Positions 8,656 through 17,291 of a DNA stretch of 64,000 bases are shown piece after piece (the stretch's first letter is position 1; the number at the start of each line of letters is the position of its first letter). Location of the stretch: positions 62,001-126,000 of the forward strand of contig NZ_CP111042.1 in the NCBI RefSeq assembly GCF_026248685.1, read 5' to 3'. This DNA comes from Haladaptatus caseinilyticus. Lineage in GTDB: Archaea; Halobacteriota; Halobacteria; Halobacteriales; Haladaptataceae. The notes beneath the pieces are model-generated. The model did not search any database. It was not told the origin of the DNA and saw only the letters and a list, made by a program, of their open reading frames with translations. Both the position numbers and the translations under genes were made by a program.

Positions 8656-9855
8656 CTAGCGGAGTGGTCTGAATGCTGCTTGGACCTCAGACGCCAATAG
8701 CTCTGGTACTTCCCAGGCCGCAAAGTGCCCACCTTCGTCGAGCTCGTTGTAATGGATGAGGTCGTGATAGGCTTGCTCTGTCCAACTCCGCGGGGCTGGA
8801 TGAATTTCGTCAGGGAAGATGCTTACAGCAGCCGGGATGGAGACGTCGACAGCATCAAAGAAGCGTCCCTCTCCTTCGTAAAGCGTATCCCAGTAGAGAC
8901 GAGCCGAAGAAACTCCCGTGTTCGTCAGCCAGTAGAGCGTGATGTTGTCGAGGATATCGTCTCGGGTGATGGCGCCGAACGGTTGACCGTCGAAAAGGCC
9001 TGCGATTCGCTCGTAACTGCGAATGTCGTGGTCGAGCATCCACGCTGCCAGGTCGACGGGCGAATCCGACAGTCCGTAGAGCGTCTGTGGACGCGTTCCC
9101 ATCTCGATTGCATATCCTATGTCCTTCGTAAAGAACTCGTTCAGCCGCTCGTACGCCCGACGTTCGTCGTCTGAGAGATCGGACGGTGCCGGATCGCCGC
9201 GCACAAGCGCCTTTGACACGTCGGGTGGAACAGTAGACGGCATATTGGAGTGGATGCCAAGCAATTCCGGCGGTTCCTGCATAGCCATCACGTCGCAGAT
9301 AGCCGCACCCCAATCACCCCCTTGCGCCACGAACTGCTCGTATCCCAGTCGTTTCATCAGCTCGACCCAAGCACGAGCGATGCGGCCAGGATCCCAGCCG
9401 GTCTCGGTCGGCTTGTCTGAAAACCCGTAGCCCGGCATCGACGGAATTACCAGATGGAACGCATCCGATGCGTTACCACCATGTTCAGTGGGATCGGTAA
9501 GCGGCTCGATTACCTCCATAAACTCGAGGATCGAGCCAGGCCATCCGTGCGTAGCGATGAGCGGCAGTGCCTCTTCATGGTCTGAACGAACATGAATGAA
9601 ATGGATGTCTAGCCCGTCGATTTCGGTTTTGAATTGCGGGAGGGCGTTCAGTTTTTCCTCGCACGTTCGCCAATCGTATTCTGTCTCCCAATAGCGTGCG
9701 AGGTCTTGAAGCGTAGCGAGCTGGACGCCTTGCGATTCATCCGTGACTGGTTCCTCGTCGGGCCACCGCGTGGCAGCGATGCGCCGGCGGAGGTCGTCAA
9801 GTTGCTCTTCAGGAACGTCGATGCTAAAGGGTTTAACCTCAATTGAAGTTGACAT
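8656..9855 (-). CDS. Epoxide hydrolase family protein
   Basis: 399 residues. The N-terminal EHN domain ([25 protein letters not shown]) precedes an alpha/beta-hydrolase fold: oxyanion region THGWPGSI, nucleophile Asp in GGDWGA, and catalytic His in EGGHFAAWE near the C-terminus. This layout is that of microsomal-type epoxide hydrolases. It would open epoxides to diols in the cytoplasm. I start at MSTSIEV (9855); an upstream in-frame GTG would add three residues. It is transcribed alone. The substrate is unknown. Confidence 0.88.
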   Translation of the reverse strand: MSTSIEVKPFSIDVPEEQLDDLRRRIAATRWPDEEPVTDESQGVQLATLQDLARYWETEYDWRTCEEKLNALPQFKTEIDGLDIHFIHVRSDHEEALPLIATHGWPGSILEFMEVIEPLTDPTEHGGNASDAFHLVIPSMPGYGFSDKPTETGWDPGRIARAWVELMKRLGYEQFVAQGGDWGAAICDVMAMQEPPELLGIHSNMPSTVPPDVSKALVRGDPAPSDLSDDERRAYERLNEFFTKDIGYAIEMGTRPQTLYGLSDSPVDLAAWMLDHDIRSYERIAGLFDGQPFGAITRDDILDNITLYWLTNTGVSSARLYWDTLYEGEGRFFDAVDVSIPAAVSIFPDEIHPAPRSWTEQAYHDLIHYNELDEGGHFAAWEVPELLASEVQAAFRPLR

Positions 9856-10598
9856 TATTCTCACTCCTTGGATCGGTAGATGTGGCTGCAGAAGGGTGAG
9901 CCATGTCGGCTACAGCCGAACGTCAGCTTTCCCCACCACCACCATATCTCCGTTGCTTTCTTCGCCTGAGGGGAGGTGATGTTTGGCCAGATTGATGTCA
10001 CTGGGGACTAGAAGGATGACTCTTGAGGATTGGCAATGTAATTGATTGGTTTGGTATGACAGTATCTGCCTATTAGGCATCTGACTTCCCCTCCCCCTAA
10101 AAAGTAAAGATGTCATGTAGAGCAATAGATGTGGCTGAAATATAAATTTCAACTGAATTATGACATGATTGGTAAGTTAGTGTAGGAAGCAATCTGCAGA
10201 TCATTTCTCACCCAGGGCCAGGATTGTTCCTGCTGATCGTTGATTCTCCTCTATCAGTGGTTCTCGTCAAATCTATTCTCAATATTTTAGAAATTCACAA
10301 AAACGTGAATCTCACAGTTGGAGAGTATCTAGCAGAGTGTCTCATAGCCCCGTTCGAAGTTCTCCACGCTTGTCGTATGGTGGTAAGCAGGTACCATCGA
10401 CCGAACGGAAGGCTGATATCAATGGTCTTGGCCGAATTTTGTTCGCTTCGTCGGAAGAGGGCGAACGGAATCCCCTTGAGAACTGCTGGTTAGTATTGAC
10501 TACTAACTGAGCGAGTTCCGTCCCTTCGCGGTAGCCAACGAACGATTCTCCTAACGAGAGTATATTCGTCTCAAGTGCTACTTGTAGACAGCCACGAG
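9856..10598. other. Intergenic region without recognised genes
   Basis: About 740 bases, partly AT-rich (10080-10230). Open frames here (for example 9910-10152 minus and 10224-10493 plus) show no family motif and have unlikely composition, so I leave them out. It ends at the first structured repeat copy. Confidence 0.5.
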
Positions 10599-10828
10599 CG
10601 TTACACTGTCGTAATGCATACTGAGCGTCCAGTGTAACACAGAATGAGTCCTTCTTTCGCCTCGCGAACGCGAGGAGAAAAGAAGGATTCGTTACACCCT
10701 ACAGTAACCGAGTGAAAATTACGCATTAGAACGGACGCAATTTGCGTCCGTTCCTCATCTCCGTGGATACTGTTGGGGCGGTGGTGTTACGCCCGTCCGT
10801 GGGAGGGCGTTACGACAGTGTAACGCCC
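10599..10828. repeat. Structured multi-hairpin repeat, copy A
   Basis: About 230 bases. Hairpin 1 is GTTACACTG (10600-10608) paired with CAGTGTAAC (10630-10638) around a 21-base loop. Hairpin 2 is centred near 10665, with inner CCTCGCG/CGCGAGG. Hairpin 3 is an 11-base arm AACGGACGCAA (10730-10740) facing TTGCGTCCGTT (10742-10752), followed by TCCTCATCTC. Hairpin 4 is GGGCGTTAC (10805-10813) with GTAACGCCC (10820-10828). The two ends share the 17-base inverted repeat GCGTTACACTGTCGTAA. Copies B and C keep the same order with different stem sequences. Confidence 0.8.
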
Positions 10829-10875
10829 TCCGTGCCTGTGTCTTCAATGAAGTCAATGGTCGCCGCTCTAGTAAA
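10810..10875 (-). pseudogene. C-terminal coding remnant ending inside repeat copy A
   Basis: Minus-strand codons read ATIDFIEDTGTEGVTLS followed by TAA, the stop lying in hairpin 4 of repeat A. The ending resembles that of the remnant at copy B (…ESITEEITVS-stop), which suggests the repeat sits at the 3' end of the same kind of gene. The upstream part loses coding sense within about 20 codons. Too short to assign. Confidence 0.35.
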
Positions 10876-11035
10876 CCTTCTGCCGCCTTATGGTTTATTT
10901 CAATGCTTTTGTACCATTCTAGCGGATATCGTCGATGGGAATTCCGTCATCGAGTTAATTGTGCTCGTACTGTAGCACAGCCACCTGGAGAGTAAACAAC
11001 CTCATCTCTATCGGCGCATACTCTTGTGAAATCAT

Positions 11036-11179
11036 GTGTCGCTGGTGAACTCCGTAGAAATCGTCGTTCAGAGGAAATCGCTACTGTTGGCAGCAACGAA
11101 CGGCGTTGACAAGGACCACGCCGACGCGATCATGGCCAAGGTTGTCGCCCATAAAGACCCGATTCTCGACCGGCGATAG
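11036..11179 (+). CDS. Short hypothetical ORF or remnant
   Basis: 47 residues from GTG, ending DHADAIMAKVVAHKDPILDRR. The last ~30 residues have normal haloarchaeal amino-acid use (Asp, Ala, Val, Arg rich), so this may be the end of a degraded gene rather than noise. It lies between repeat copies A and B and stops 5 bases before copy B. No family recognised. Confidence 0.25.
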   Translation: MSLVNSVEIVVQRKSLLLAATNGVDKDHADAIMAKVVAHKDPILDRR

Positions 11180-11183
11180 CGAA

Positions 11184-11403
11184 CTGATTACACTGTCGTA
11201 ATCATCTCCAGACAACCAGTGTAATCAGCTAGACTGCTTCATTTCTTCTCTTCAGGTCGCGAAGAGAAGAAGAAGCAATTACACCCCACAGTAGCCAACC
11301 GTTCATTCCACCATCAGAGGGGGTGCAACTTGCACCCCCTCCTCATCTCTTAGAGATCGTCGGTTACGGTTGGTTGCTCGGTGGTGATTACGACACCGTA
11401 ATC
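11184..11403. repeat. Structured multi-hairpin repeat, copy B
   Basis: About 220 bases. Hairpin 1 is CTGATTACACTG (11184-11195) with CAGTGTAATCAG (11217-11228), loop again 21 bases. Hairpin 2 is TTCTTCTCTTC (11243-11253) with GAAGAGAAGAA (11261-11271). Hairpin 3 is GAGGGGGTGCAA (11317-11328) with TTGCACCCCCTC (11330-11341), then CTCATCTC. Hairpin 4 is GATTACG (11386-11392) with CGTAATC (11397-11403). Stems differ from copy A at paired positions while pairing is kept. Confidence 0.8.
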
Positions 11404-11549
11404 TCCTCCGTAATGCTCTCGTCTTCGCCAGCCGTGATTTTGCCCGGCTTGAGGCGACGCTTGTATTCCTCGCTTTCGTTCGGGCCAGAGATTACGATGC
11501 AGATGGAAGACGGATTGCCGATTCGGCTTGCCTCACGGTAAGCACTTTC
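11388..11549 (-). pseudogene. C-terminal fragment of an unknown protein, truncated at the island edge
   Basis: Minus-strand codons read AESAYREASRIGNPSSICIV, ISGPNESEEYKRRLKPGKI and TAGEDESITEEITVS, then TAA inside hairpin 4 of repeat B. This is clear coding sequence without a start. The frame closes just upstream, where the racemase gene of the D-amino acid island ends (11557). The junction near 11549 therefore looks like the left boundary of the inserted island. Family unknown. Confidence 0.55.
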
Positions 11550-11556
11550 GGCCAAT

Positions 11557-12612
11557 CTACAACTCCGGTGTCACACCATGTCCTGGGCCTGTTATCTCAT
11601 GGATTGGACCGTCTCTTATGGGAATAGTGTCATTTTCGAGGAGGCGATTTCCATCAAGGTCGACATAGGAGAACGCGTCAGTACCAGCGACGATGTGTGC
11701 ACTCGTATGGATCCCAATAGCACTTTCGAGCATACAACCGATCATGAGGTCTGTATCTGCACCTTGAGCGATAGCAATAATATCTGCAGTCGCAAGCGGT
11801 CCTGACTTCCCCAATTTCACGTTTATGATGTCTGCGGCATTCTCGGACACGACTCGCATTGCATCTTGTGGCGTGAAGACAGTTTCGTCAGCAGCGATGG
11901 GAACATCGACACGGCGGCAGGTATCGGCGAGTCCAGTAACATCGGTTGCAGGAACTGGTTGTTCAATTAATTCAAGGTGGATACCGCGGTTAGCGACACG
12001 ATCCGCGAACCAGGTGGTCTCTTTAGGCGTCCATCCCTGATTCGCGTCTATTTTGAGTGCAGCGTCCGGAACGGCATCGTGGATGGCTGAGACGCGTTCG
12101 ACGTCTTCACTCACATCATTTCCAGTTTTTATTTTGAGATGTTCGTAGCCCACATTAGCTGCACTAGCTGCTCGCTCGGCTGCTTCGCTGCGGGGAAGGA
12201 TGGGGATTGTCATGTCGGTTTCAACCAATCTCGGTGTGCTGCCGAATAGTTCCGAGAGTGGCATTTCGCGCTCACGGCAGTACGCATCGAGAATAGCCGT
12301 TTCGACAGCAAAGGTCGCTGACGGTGTTTTGGGAAACGTTTGACGAACATCTTGAATGACCGAACGGTAGTTACTCGTTAGACGACCTTTAACGATGGTA
12401 GCCATCGACCGTGCCGCCTCGATGGCTGTTGTTTGGGTCTCACCAGTGACCGGCGGTAATGGCGAACCCTCACCGTACCCTGTGGTTCCGTCGGCAGTCT
12501 CGACAGTAACGAGTACGTTCGACGCCTCGTGTTGCGTTCCGAGAGATATTTCGAACGGTTCAGCGAGTGGCAGATCGAGCGCTTCTACCGATATAGAAAT
12601 AATTTCACTCAT
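11557..12612 (-). CDS. dgcA: DgcA-like N-acetyl-D-glutamate racemase / dipeptide epimerase (enolase superfamily)
   Basis: 351 residues of the muconate-lactonising subgroup. It has the K-x-K catalytic motif (HLKIKTG), metal ligands in KIDANQGW, LIEQPV and ADET, and the second catalytic Lys in INVKLGKSG. This set is that of dipeptide epimerases. The gene overlaps the DUF1611 gene upstream by 4 bases. That pairing matches, from memory, the reported DgcN-DgcA pathway of marine bacteria and halophilic archaea, in which DgcN acetylates D-glutamate and DgcA racemises the product to N-acetyl-L-glutamate. An Ala-Glu dipeptide epimerase activity is the alternative. Confidence 0.8.
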   Translation of the reverse strand: MSEIISISVEALDLPLAEPFEISLGTQHEASNVLVTVETADGTTGYGEGSPLPPVTGETQTTAIEAARSMATIVKGRLTSNYRSVIQDVRQTFPKTPSATFAVETAILDAYCREREMPLSELFGSTPRLVETDMTIPILPRSEAAERAASAANVGYEHLKIKTGNDVSEDVERVSAIHDAVPDAALKIDANQGWTPKETTWFADRVANRGIHLELIEQPVPATDVTGLADTCRRVDVPIAADETVFTPQDAMRVVSENAADIINVKLGKSGPLATADIIAIAQGADTDLMIGCMLESAIGIHTSAHIVAGTDAFSYVDLDGNRLLENDTIPIRDGPIHEITGPGHGVTPEL

Positions 12613-13664
12613 ACTCTCGCCTCGAGTGCGTCTTCGATGGCGTCGAAGAGTTTGTCTGCTCCCGATTCATCGTAGACGTTCGCAGAAATTAGGCCGTGGC
12701 GCAGTTGTTGGATTTCGGGATCACCCCACGTAGAGATGCCAGCGACCGATGCGTCTGATAGTTCTTCTGCGAGCATTCTTTCCTTCTCAATCCCATCAAC
12801 TGAAAGACGTTCGAAGTGGGTTCGCTCTGTTCGGTTGGGATCATCGGCGAGAACGATTGCATCGGGCCACGATCCATGAAGGACTCCTAGTGTCACACTC
12901 GAATATGCGCGATGGGTAAGAGACGCCTGTCCCTCTACAAAGACGACATCGTGATCTTGGGCGACTGCCTTCACCATATCTTCTACGACTCCGGCAGTGA
13001 AGTCGGCAGGAACTCTGTCGACGACGATACCTTCGTGTGCACCCACCATAATCCCGGTCTGACCGGTGGCAACCCATCCAGCGTTCCACCCTGCTTTGCA
13101 GGCAGCTCTGTAGAGTTCGACCGTTGTTGTCCGCTTACCGACGGCACAGTCCGTCCCCAGTGTAAGCACTACCTGGGAGTCGATATCGTCCACGGATCCG
13201 TCACCGACGCGTAGTTTATCGGTCGCGGGTGGTTTGCGGACATCGAAAATTCGGACGTCGTGTTGGTCGGCTAACGACGACCAGTGCTCGTCCTCCCCGA
13301 GAAAAACGTGAAGGCCAGAAACGACATCACACCCTCTACGGATAGCGTTCTCGATGTCTTCGACCCAAGCATCGGGTAGCTCACCGCCAGCAGGAGCGAC
13401 ACCAATAACCAGAACCTCCGCCTCCGGTGCGATATCGAGTGCATCCTCGACGGATTCGACGACGGGTACGTCGGGTGCATCGGCCTTTCCTAAGACGTCG
13501 GTAGGACTTTGTCCGGCAGTTTCAGAGTCTACGATTGCTCTGGTTTCAAACACTTCGCTATGCATTACGACCCCGTTGGCGGTTTTCCCACCTGTCTTGC
13601 CGAACTCGCCCTCCGCGAGGACGAGTGTCGGGACAGAAACGCCAAACGATTCTCGCAGGTTCAT
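12609..13664 (-). CDS. dgcN: DgcN-like D-glutamate N-acetyltransferase (DUF1611)
   Basis: 351 residues with the DUF1611 two-domain layout. The N-terminal Rossmann-like part covers ~1-130 (VLVIGVAPAGGELP). The C-terminal domain carries a P-loop-like LGTDCAVGKRTTT and GWVATGQTGIMVG, followed by VVFVEGQASLTH. It was long annotated as an epimerase/dehydratase; pairing with an enolase-superfamily partner points to DgcN, which would make N-acetyl-D-glutamate from D-glutamate and acetyl-CoA. It is first in a two-gene operon, with a motif related to the island operator at 13706-13722. Confidence 0.78.
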   Translation of the reverse strand: MNLRESFGVSVPTLVLAEGEFGKTGGKTANGVVMHSEVFETRAIVDSETAGQSPTDVLGKADAPDVPVVESVEDALDIAPEAEVLVIGVAPAGGELPDAWVEDIENAIRRGCDVVSGLHVFLGEDEHWSSLADQHDVRIFDVRKPPATDKLRVGDGSVDDIDSQVVLTLGTDCAVGKRTTTVELYRAACKAGWNAGWVATGQTGIMVGAHEGIVVDRVPADFTAGVVEDMVKAVAQDHDVVFVEGQASLTHRAYSSVTLGVLHGSWPDAIVLADDPNRTERTHFERLSVDGIEKERMLAEELSDASVAGISTWGDPEIQQLRHGLISANVYDESGADKLFDAIEDALEARV

Positions 13665-13702
13665 GATGTATCCCTTACTCCGTAACTTTCGCCCAAAACA
13701 GC

Positions 13703-13722
13703 ACCACCTCCAATAAAGGGGA
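13703..13722. promoter_or_regulatory. Candidate island operator before dgcN (weaker match)
   Basis: ACCTCCAATAAAGGGGA (13706-13722) resembles the island motif ACC-N12/13-GGT but lacks the last conserved bases and lies about 42 bases before the start codon, slightly further than in the other cases. Listed as a probable but weaker member. Confidence 0.4.
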
Positions 13723-13782
13723 ATGAAAATGCACCGTTGCTACCCTTCGGATTCGGCGGATTTTCCTCCGCCAAATCAGATG

Positions 13783-14919
13783 CTAATCGACTCGATACCG
13801 TTCGATAGCGTCCTCGTTCAGCGACACACCTAACCCGGGAGCGTCGGGAACAGTAAACGTATTCCCGCCCGGTGTCCACTGTTCTCGCTCTTCGATTAGC
13901 AAATCGACGGCGTGAACGTTCAGAATGCCTGTTGGATATACAACTACAGGTGAAGCGGCGGCGAAGTGAGCGTTGGCCGCGGCGCCGACACCGAGTTCAA
14001 GCATACTTCCCATGAAACAGGGAAGTCCATGTGCATCGGCAACAGCCGCTACGTCGCAAGCCCTGACAAGCCCGCCCGTTTTCGCAAGTTTGATGTTGAC
14101 AATGTCGCAGGCGTTGTGGCGGGCGAGGCGCGCCACATCAGCTGGTGAGAAACAGGACTCGTCAGCCAGAACGGGAACACCAGTCGTCTCACGTACCCGT
14201 CTCAATCCCGCAATATCGCTGTGCGGAACCGGCTGCTCGACCAGTGTCAGTCCATTAGCAACCTCATCGAGTGTGCGGACTCGAGTCACGGCGTCCGCGA
14301 CGGACCATCCTTGATTCGCGTCGATCCGAATTTTTGCATCAGGGACTGTCTCCGCGATCGCGGCGACAGCGTTTCGTTCGATTTCGAAGTCCGGCCCACC
14401 TACTTTGATTTTGAATGATGTATATCCCGCCTCACGCGCTTCACGTGCTTCTTTTCGCACTTCTTCGGGGGGTTTGATGCCTACTGAGTAATGGAGGTCT
14501 ATCATCGGTTCGTTGTTAGGCGCACCACCCAATAGTTCGTACACGGGTAAATCGAGCGTCTTGCCCAGTGCGTCGTGTAACGCCACATCGATTCCGTAAA
14601 GTGGAAAGGGTTCGCTCGAGAGTTCTCGTTCGATACGATCGACGAGACGTGGTATTCGATGAATTGGCTCGCCCTCGACAACGGGGGCAATTATGTCCCT
14701 GAGTAAATCGACTATGGCACTGCGCGTCAAACCATGGGGCCACGTCGACGATGGTGCTATTTCGCCGACACCGACGACTCCCGCGTCTGTTTCTATTTTG
14801 ACGAGGACATGGTCATACGCTCCTTGTCCGCCCGTTGCAACCGAGAGACTCGTTTCGTACGTAGTCTCTGCTGGAACGGAGACTGGAATCGTTTCGACCG
14901 CCGTCACACAGGTTGTCAC
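13783..14919 (-). CDS. Mandelate racemase / muconate-lactonising family epimerase
   Basis: 378 residues, a second enolase-superfamily member only about 25-30% similar by eye to the DgcA-like protein. Catalytic set: FKIKVGG (K-x-K), RIDANQGW, LVEQPVPHSD, ADESCF and VNIKLAKTGG. Again the two-lysine arrangement is that of dipeptide epimerases and N-acyl amino acid racemases. Its start overlaps the stop of the upstream D-aminoacylase by 4 bases, so the two are co-transcribed. A sensible pair is racemisation of N-acyl amino acids or dipeptides followed by deacylation of the D form. Substrate not determined. Confidence 0.85.
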   Translation of the reverse strand: MTTCVTAVETIPVSVPAETTYETSLSVATGGQGAYDHVLVKIETDAGVVGVGEIAPSSTWPHGLTRSAIVDLLRDIIAPVVEGEPIHRIPRLVDRIERELSSEPFPLYGIDVALHDALGKTLDLPVYELLGGAPNNEPMIDLHYSVGIKPPEEVRKEAREAREAGYTSFKIKVGGPDFEIERNAVAAIAETVPDAKIRIDANQGWSVADAVTRVRTLDEVANGLTLVEQPVPHSDIAGLRRVRETTGVPVLADESCFSPADVARLARHNACDIVNIKLAKTGGLVRACDVAAVADAHGLPCFMGSMLELGVGAAANAHFAAASPVVVYPTGILNVHAVDLLIEEREQWTPGGNTFTVPDAPGLGVSLNEDAIERYRVD

Positions 14920-16511
14920 TGTCGAATCACCTCCCCAGGTCGTGCACTGGTGTGCTTGCCGTCCCTGACGACGAATTCCCCATTGACGAGGACGTGTTTG
15001 ATGCCAACGGGGTAGACGGCCGGATTGAGGAAGTCACCTGGCTGATGAATTGCTTCGGGATTGAAAACAGTGAGATCGGCACGAGCGCCCTGCTTGAGAA
15101 CCCCCCTGTCCTTGATCCCCAATCTGGAAGCGGGCATCCCGGTCATCTTGTGAACGGCTTTCTCCAGTGGGATGACTTCCTCCTCTCGGACGTACTTACC
15201 GAGCACGTGCGGGAACGTGCCATAATTACGGGGGTGGGGAACGCCTTCGCCCAAAGGGCCACACGGGCAAAGTGAGGATCCGTCACTGCCGACCATCGTG
15301 AGGTCGTGACGCATCACGTATTCGACGTCATCTTCGTCCATCCCAAAGTTGACGTGCATCGTTCGGTTTTCATCCTCCAGAACGATATCAAGTAATATCT
15401 CGGCGGGAGGTCGGTTTTCGTCATCGTGGTCAGCGAGTTCAGCAATCGTCTTTCCTTGGTACTCTCGCAGATCAGGATTCTGAACGTTCGTCACGAGGAT
15501 GCCGTCCCAGTCATTCGTTCGATCAGTGGCTAACTCTTTCCGAATTCGAGCACGCTTTTCCTTGTCGCGAAGGCGTTGCATGAGTGCATCGTCACCCCCG
15601 TCGTGTGCCCAATTGGGTAAGAGCGCACCGAGACTGGTCGACGACGCGATGTACGGATACTGATCGCATTGGACTTCGATACCGTCGCGTTTGCGGGCAA
15701 GTTCCATCCGTCGAAGGGTATATCGAACCTTTCCCCAATTTTTCGGCCCGACAGCCTTGTGATGCGAAACTTGGACTGGGATACCCGCACGGCGACCGAT
15801 TTCCAGGGTCTCCTCAACGCTCCCAATGAGATCGTCACTCTCTGAACGCATGTGGGTCGCATAGATCCCACCATACTCTGCGGCCACTTCGGCGAGTGCG
15901 ACGACTTCGTCGGTTTTGGCGTAGCATCCCGGTGGGTAGAACAGCCCAGTCGAAAGGCCAACGGCGCCGTTTTTCATAGCCTCTGCGACGAGGCTTTGCA
16001 TCTCGTCGAGTTCCGCCGTCGTCGGCGCACGATCCTCATAGCCGACGACGGCGGCACGAATGTTGCCGTGACCGACGAGTGAACCGACGGAGAGCGAGAG
16101 GCCGTCACGTTCGAGGAAATCAAAGTAGTCAGCCATCGACTCCCACTCACTTGCATCGACCTCTTTCGCGAGTCCGTTACTCGCAAACCAATCGTCGATT
16201 GCCCGGTCTGCCGAGCCATATCGCGGGGCGGCGCTTGTCCCGCAGTTACCGACAATTTCGAGGGTAACTCCCTGTCTAACCTTGCTATGTGCATCACGGT
16301 TGGCTGGCAGCGTGAAATCGGAGTGTGTATGGATATCGATGAATCCTGGCGCAATGACGCTGCCGTCTACGTCCACCACGGTTTCTGCATCGTCTTCAAC
16401 CTGACCGATGGCTCCGAGTTGCCCATCATTTACTGCGACCTTGCCACGGAACCACGGCGACCCGGTGCCGTCGATTATTCGTGCATCTTCGAAAACTACG
16501 TCGTAGCTCAT
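14916..16511 (-). CDS. N-acyl-D-amino-acid deacylase (D-aminoacylase), paralogue 1
   Basis: 531 residues of the amidohydrolase superfamily. Seen: a small beta-sandwich N-terminus, the metal motif HTHSD at the start of the barrel, the Cys ligand region TLEIVGNCGTSAAP, the second His region (YATHMRSES), VSHHKAVG, the late Asp in MVGSDGSSLCPCG, and the C-terminal PASRLGIKDRG. It removes acyl groups from N-acyl-D-amino acids. It is the only one of the three paralogues here that keeps the NCG cysteine. It is first in an operon with the epimerase at 13783-14919, with the island motif at 16548-16565. Confidence 0.9.
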   Translation of the reverse strand: MSYDVVFEDARIIDGTGSPWFRGKVAVNDGQLGAIGQVEDDAETVVDVDGSVIAPGFIDIHTHSDFTLPANRDAHSKVRQGVTLEIVGNCGTSAAPRYGSADRAIDDWFASNGLAKEVDASEWESMADYFDFLERDGLSLSVGSLVGHGNIRAAVVGYEDRAPTTAELDEMQSLVAEAMKNGAVGLSTGLFYPPGCYAKTDEVVALAEVAAEYGGIYATHMRSESDDLIGSVEETLEIGRRAGIPVQVSHHKAVGPKNWGKVRYTLRRMELARKRDGIEVQCDQYPYIASSTSLGALLPNWAHDGGDDALMQRLRDKEKRARIRKELATDRTNDWDGILVTNVQNPDLREYQGKTIAELADHDDENRPPAEILLDIVLEDENRTMHVNFGMDEDDVEYVMRHDLTMVGSDGSSLCPCGPLGEGVPHPRNYGTFPHVLGKYVREEEVIPLEKAVHKMTGMPASRLGIKDRGVLKQGARADLTVFNPEAIHQPGDFLNPAVYPVGIKHVLVNGEFVVRDGKHTSARPGEVIRQ

Positions 16512-16547
16512 CGGTTGCTAATTGGTAACGTGTTCCTAAAGTATGCC

Positions 16548-16565
16548 ACCGCACAAGAACGGGGT
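16548..16565. promoter_or_regulatory. Island operator/UAS motif before D-aminoacylase 1
   Basis: ACCGCACAAGAACGGGGT. Its near end is 37 bases from the start codon (16511), and a TATA-like TACTTTAG lies between them on the minus strand. It matches the motif before D-aminoacylase 2 at 14 of 17 positions. Confidence 0.6.
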
Positions 16566-16731
16566 CGTTCCTCCTAGCTACGTTCAAAGAGATAGCTTTT
16601 GACGACTGCAAAGCACGGAAATTTTCACTCCAAACTTGCGTCACGGAAATCGACAGCAGTTCGACCCTCGTTACTCGTTTGGGTCGTCGTTGACCGGATT
16701 TGGGTGCATGTCTCGGTCGCCGATCCTGAAC

Positions 16732-17085
16732 TCAGGAGACGAATCCGACATACATCGCCACCAGTGAGTACGTAAGTGTCACTGCAAGGAATGCGGTCTC
16801 ATTTATTGGAAAGAGGAGATACACGGCCACAAAGAGAGGATAGGGTGATGCGATCAGCACCGCTTCGATTGTGTACCACTGACGGTGGCTGACATTGAGT
16901 CGATTTCGGATCCGATCCCGTAGAAGGGGTTCACGCATCGTCGGTGGCGGACCCCAGTCGTCATCGTTTCCCTCCGAAACAGCCTGTGGGTCATTGGTCT
17001 CTTTTGGATGGTTCTTTCGACCGTCTGAACCGAGCATGGTCCATCCTTCGTATTCCGTGTGACGCTCCTCGCCGCCATCTTGCAT
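16732..17085 (-). CDS. Hypothetical two-helix membrane protein
   Basis: 117 residues. The first ~75 are hydrophilic and acidic (EGNDDDWGPPPTMREPLL), then two hydrophobic segments follow (TIEAVLIASPYPLFVAVYLL and AFLAVTLTYSLVAMYVGFV). The start overlaps the stop of the 68-residue ORF upstream (TGATG), so it is the last of a three-gene translationally coupled set. No family recognised; possibly a membrane-anchored accessory of the zinc-ribbon protein at 17291-18076. Confidence 0.6.
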   Translation of the reverse strand: MQDGGEERHTEYEGWTMLGSDGRKNHPKETNDPQAVSEGNDDDWGPPPTMREPLLRDRIRNRLNVSHRQWYTIEAVLIASPYPLFVAVYLLFPINETAFLAVTLTYSLVAMYVGFVS

Positions 17086-17291
17086 CAGACAGTCACCTCA
17101 CTTTTGTCTATAGACCGTTCGGATCGATGGTAATCAGACACTCTCGTGGTAAAACTGAATCGCATCTTGAACGTGTTATCACCGGTGAAAATTTTGATAT
17201 CCTGACCGACTGGGATAGCTCCCTTTGCCTGACTCTCCTTCGAGAACACTGAGGATTCGACCTGCAATGCGAACAGCCGTCGTCCCCACAT
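17085..17291 (-). CDS. Small hypothetical protein in a coupled operon
   Basis: 68 residues. The main support is layout: its ATG overlaps the upstream TAA (TAATG) and its stop overlaps the next gene's ATG (TGATG), exactly filling the space between two genes. The composition (basic N-terminus, MRFSFTTRVSDY) is less acidic than its neighbours, so coding is likely but not certain. No domain recognised. Confidence 0.5.
   Translation of the reverse strand: MWGRRLFALQVESSVFSKESQAKGAIPVGQDIKIFTGDNTFKMRFSFTTRVSDYHRSERSIDKSEVTV

Noticed and set aside
10224-10493. 89-residue plus-strand frame
   Set aside because: Hydrophobic then basic low-sense sequence, no relatives recognised, AT-rich lead; probably chance.
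13661-13879. 72-residue minus-strand frame between dgcN and the second epimerase gene
   Set aside because: It overlaps the end of the epimerase gene in another frame and has no coupled start; likely a shadow plus spacer.
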